A stretch of 26,364 bases of DNA, taken from assembly GCA_030054245.1 (NCBI GenBank), contig JASGCH010000001.1, positions 1-26,364 on the forward strand, read 5' to 3'. This DNA comes from Gammaproteobacteria bacterium (lineage in GTDB: Bacteria; Pseudomonadota; Gammaproteobacteria; Burkholderiales; Burkholderiaceae_C). A program made the translations under genes and the position numbers. The notes beneath the pieces are model-generated. The model did no database searches. It was not told the origin of the DNA and worked only from the letters and a program-made list of their open reading frames with translations. Within the stretch, counting starts at the first letter, position 1; each line of letters begins with the position of its first letter. Below, in pieces: positions 23,521 to 26,364 of this stretch.

Positions 23521-26364
23521 TTACTCGATACTACGCGACACTTCTGTTACCTCAAAAAACTCGATTTTATCTCCCACTCTAATATCCTTGGCATTTTTTA
23601 GGCTCAAGCCACATTCAAAACCTTCTTTTACCTCCCTCACATCCTCTTTAAACCTCTTCAAACTCTCAGGCTCAGTAGTCGAGATCACCAAATTATCTCT
23701 AATTAAACGCACCCTTGCTGTTCTCTTGATAATTCCATCAATCACAAAACAACCTGCCACCAATACAGTTTTTCCTACACGGAATAAGTCTCTCACCTCT
23801 GCAGTGCCGATGATTTGTTCCTTAATTTCAGGCGATAACAAACCGGACATGATGGATTTAACGACATCAACGACCTCATAAATAATATTGATAAAGTGTA
23901 TTTTAATACCTTGATTCTCGGCAAATTTACGCACATTAGCGTCTGCCCGGGTTTTAAACCCGATAATGATAGCCTTAGAAGCTATGGCTAAATTCACATC
24001 ACTCTCGGAGATACCTCCTACACCAATATAAACAATTTGTACACGCACTTCGTCCATGGACAATTCATTTAATACTTTAGCCAGTGCATCGTGCGTACCT
24101 TGCACATCTACTTTGGCGACAATGGGTAAAACTTGTGATTTATCCACACCCGAGGCAACCAAAGATAAATCTGGCTTATCGTTGATGCGTGCCTGCCTCA
24201 TTTCGCTACTACGAAATGTGGCAATTTCTCTAGCTCGTCGTTCATCCGCCAACACCCAAAATGTATCTCCAGGTAAAGGAACACCATTCAAGCCATGTAT
24301 TTCAGCCGGTATAGAGGGTCCTACACTTTTAATATCATGTCCTATTTCATCGTTAATGGAGCGTACTCGACCATAGGTTTGACCAGCTAATACCACATCT
24401 CCCACTTTTAAAGTGCCGGATTGTACCAATAAAGAGGCTACTGCACCACGACCTCTATCTAACTTAGCTTCTAATACCAGCCCCTTAGCCATGGATTGAA
24501 CGGGTGCTTTCAATTCCAAAACCTGAGCTTGTAACAATAAAATTTCCACCAATTCATCGATACCTTGACCTGTTTTGGAAGACACTCCTATGCAGGGGCT
24601 AGTACCCGAAAGCTCTTCGATCAAAACACCCGCTTGTAATAACCCAGATTTGACTTTCTCTATATTGGCATTGCCTTTATCGATTTTAGTAATCGCTACC
24701 ACAATAGGCACATTAGCGGCTTGAGCGTGTCGAATCGCTTCCTGAGTTTGTTGCATCACACCATCATCCGCCGCCACCACCAAGACCACAATGTCTGTAG
24801 CTTGAGCTCCGCGAGCACGCATAGCTGTAAAAGCCTCGTGCCCAGGTGTATCTAAAAAAGTGACCATCCCATGGTCAGTGGTAACATGGTAAGCACCAAT
24901 GTGTTGCGTAATTCCACCGGACTCTCCCGCCGCCACTCGAGTGCGTCGTATATAGTCTAACAAAGAAGTTTTTCCGTGGTCAACATGTCCCATTACCGTA
25001 ATAATAGGCGCTCTAGGCTCTAACACCGCCTCCATCGCCTTAGTTTCTTCCTCTGTAAATGCTTCAGGATCATCCAATTCTGCAATCACGGCTTTGTAGC
25101 CCATTTCTTCTACCACTATCATGGCCGTCTCTTGGTCCAAAGGTTGGTTTATGGTGGCGAGTTGTCCTAACTTCATCAAATGTTTAATAACTTCAGCCGC
25201 TTTAACAGACATTTTATGAGCCAAATCAGAAACCGTAATAACTTCAGGTATATGAACCTCAATAGTTTGTTTATCAGGCGCAACAATCGCCATTTTATGG
25301 GTATTAGCCCCTCCTATATTTTTCTTGCCCCGACCTCCACCAGCCCCTCGGATACGCCAAGTTTCTCTCTGTTCTACATCAAAAGGGTCATTCTTCTTGA
25401 TAGATTTGCGGGGTCTCCCCTCATCTTGCCAATGTGCATTCGCATTTTTATGTGGCTTATTATCCTTAGGGGCTTCACTGACCGTAGTTTTCTCAGAGAC
25501 TACGGGTTTTTTAGGAACAACGGTCGTTGCTGATTTATGGATGGTTCCTTTAATTCCAACCGACGAAGAAACTTTTTTATCCTCAACCTTACCACTTTTA
25601 TCTGAAGTGCCTTTAGCAGCGGCAAGCTCAGCCAATTTTGCCTTCTCCAATGCTTCAGCCTGTTCTTTTTTCTGAACCATGCTGGGTGAGGGTTTTGGCT
25701 TGACCCCAGTGGATGCACGCATAGCGTTAATGCGTTCAGCTTCTGACAACGCTTTTTGTTTAGCAGCGAATTTGACCTCTTCTGGGGTTTGCTCAATCAA
25801 AACTACTTGAGTAGGCTGGGTAGTAGGTTCGGTAGAGTCTGTAGATGCACCACCTTGGGTATCTCTGGGTCCACTCCCAATCGTGTAAGCTAACTTAGTA
25901 TCCACTTGGCTTGAAGTTGGCCTATCAGCTAGCTGGGTTTGGGTCCGAGTTTCAGTCGCTCCCGTCTGGCTTAACTCTGGATCAGGTCCTTTTGCAACAA
26001 TTTCAGCAAAACCATCCACTTGATCGGCTAATTTTTTACCGGACTGAGCAGATACTGATTTTTTTTCTCGAGGTTTCTTAGGTGTTTGAACGCCATCATC
26101 TGCTTCATTCAGATCTATATCTTTGAGATCTTTGCCCATAGTCTGCATCGCGGGCAAGTCTTTGGCCAAGTCTTGCTTTGCCTCCGGTTGATCAGTCAAC
26201 GCTTCGGCAAGAACAAGGTTCGCCGACAGGGAATCTGCCTCGGATCTATTCTCAGGCAATGCTAGGTCACTACCTTCCTCCGCATCCTTCGGCCATTTTT
26301 CAGCTGAGCTCTCTACGGTTTGGGGTAGATGACCTGCTAAAGTTTCTTCTCGCCCAGAATCTCC
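23521..26364 (-). CDS. infB: Translation initiation factor IF-2, 5' end outside the window
   Basis: GTPase that brings initiator fMet-tRNA to the 30S subunit and promotes subunit joining. The reading frame is open to the window edge, 35 codons beyond the TTG at 26259, so the true start is not shown; at least 947 residues are present. A long charged, Ala/Lys/Pro-rich linker precedes an IF2_N domain (IEVHIPEVITVSDLAHKMSV). The G domain has MGHVDHGKTSLLDYIR (about residue 424 counted from 26259), GGITQHIGA, DTPGHEAFTAMRARG and ITKIDK. Domains 2-4 follow. The product ends FFEVTEVSRSIE. rbfA follows downstream after a MITE. Confidence 0.97.
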   Translation of the reverse strand, partial: GDSGREETLAGHLPQTVESSAEKWPKDAEEGSDLALPENRSEADSLSANLVLAEALTDQPEAKQDLAKDLPAMQTMGKDLKDIDLNEADDGVQTPKKPREKKSVSAQSGKKLADQVDGFAEIVAKGPDPELSQTGATETRTQTQLADRPTSSQVDTKLAYTIGSGPRDTQGGASTDSTEPTTQPTQVVLIEQTPEEVKFAAKQKALSEAERINAMRASTGVKPKPSPSMVQKKEQAEALEKAKLAELAAAKGTSDKSGKVEDKKVSSSVGIKGTIHKSATTVVPKKPVVSEKTTVSEAPKDNKPHKNANAHWQDEGRPRKSIKKNDPFDVEQRETWRIRGAGGGRGKKNIGGANTHKMAIVAPDKQTIEVHIPEVITVSDLAHKMSVKAAEVIKHLMKLGQLATINQPLDQETAMIVVEEMGYKAVIAELDDPEAFTEEETKAMEAVLEPRAPIITVMGHVDHGKTSLLDYIRRTRVAAGESGGITQHIGAYHVTTDHGMVTFLDTPGHEAFTAMRARGAQATDIVVLVVAADDGVMQQTQEAIRHAQAANVPIVVAITKIDKGNANIEKVKSGLLQAGVLIEELSGTSPCIGVSSKTGQGIDELVEILLLQAQVLELKAPVQSMAKGLVLEAKLDRGRGAVASLLVQSGTLKVGDVVLAGQTYGRVRSINDEIGHDIKSVGPSIPAEIHGLNGVPLPGDTFWVLADERRAREIATFRSSEMRQARINDKPDLSLVASGVDKSQVLPIVAKVDVQGTHDALAKVLNELSMDEVRVQIVYIGVGGISESDVNLAIASKAIIIGFKTRADANVRKFAENQGIKIHFINIIYEVVDVVKSIMSGLLSPEIKEQIIGTAEVRDLFRVGKTVLVAGCFVIDGIIKRTARVRLIRDNLVISTTEPESLKRFKEDVREVKEGFECGLSLKNAKDIRVGDKIEFFEVTEVSRSIE

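Overview
The window looks like a chromosomal piece of a Betaproteobacterium. The right end carries infB-rbfA-truB-(insert)-typA on the minus strand, a gene order typical of that class. The metallo-beta-lactamase-fold protein next to typA has the HYHAVR signature I associate with a betaproteobacterial family. Genus and species cannot be told. The DNA is a mosaic: AT-richer host-like genes (transporters, typA, infB) alternate with GC-richer transferred genes (parts of mod, fic, res, and the DUF4365 pair). There are many gene relics and an unusually dense set of short palindromic mobile repeats.

Layout from left to right. (1) 1-6302, plus strand: a complete type III restriction-modification locus, mod - fic - res, with a Fic AMP-transferase gene between the two subunits. 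Short direct repeats that include the 5' end of res flank mod-fic. (2) 6303-7124: repeat ends and two decayed small genes. (3) 7174-13605, plus strand: an orphan periplasmic amino-acid-type binding protein, then an RND efflux permease overlapping an outer-membrane-factor lipoprotein. No membrane fusion protein is adjacent. (4) 13999-15640, minus strand: a dead type II restriction-modification pair. The endonuclease has a frameshift and a transposed repeat; the methyltransferase has two compensating frameshifts and a nonsense codon. (5) 15780-17945, minus strand: an MBL-fold hydrolase and a GlmU-type nucleotidyltransferase fused to a GNAT acetyltransferase, 9 bp apart. (6) 18159-26364, minus strand: the translation cluster infB, rbfA, truB, typA. 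A GC-rich two-gene insert (a truncated DUF4365 protein and an unrecognised 375-residue partner) plus a nest of repeats splits truB from typA.

The thread through the window is one family of MITE-like elements. Its 13-17 bp terminal inverted repeats begin AAGACTGTTGCAC. A full copy is about 230-240 bp and has a central perfect 18-bp-stem, 5-nt-loop hairpin. I find four full copies, three internally deleted copies and about ten solo ends or end-to-end miniatures. Target duplications of 5 bp are seen directly at three places: TTCTC at 15090/15238, ACAGT at 20206/20439 and GAAGT at 3223/3250. Removing the 15095-15237 copy plus one duplication restores an open endonuclease reading frame, which dates it as a real insertion. 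No transposase for the family lies in the window. The hairpin differs between copies, yet every copy keeps a perfect stem through paired changes in both arms.

Functionally, the intact Mod/Fic/Res locus is probably the working defence system. The type II pair is dead, and the DUF4365 pair may be a further, uncharacterised and partly truncated defence cassette. No tRNA, rRNA or CRISPR array was recognised.
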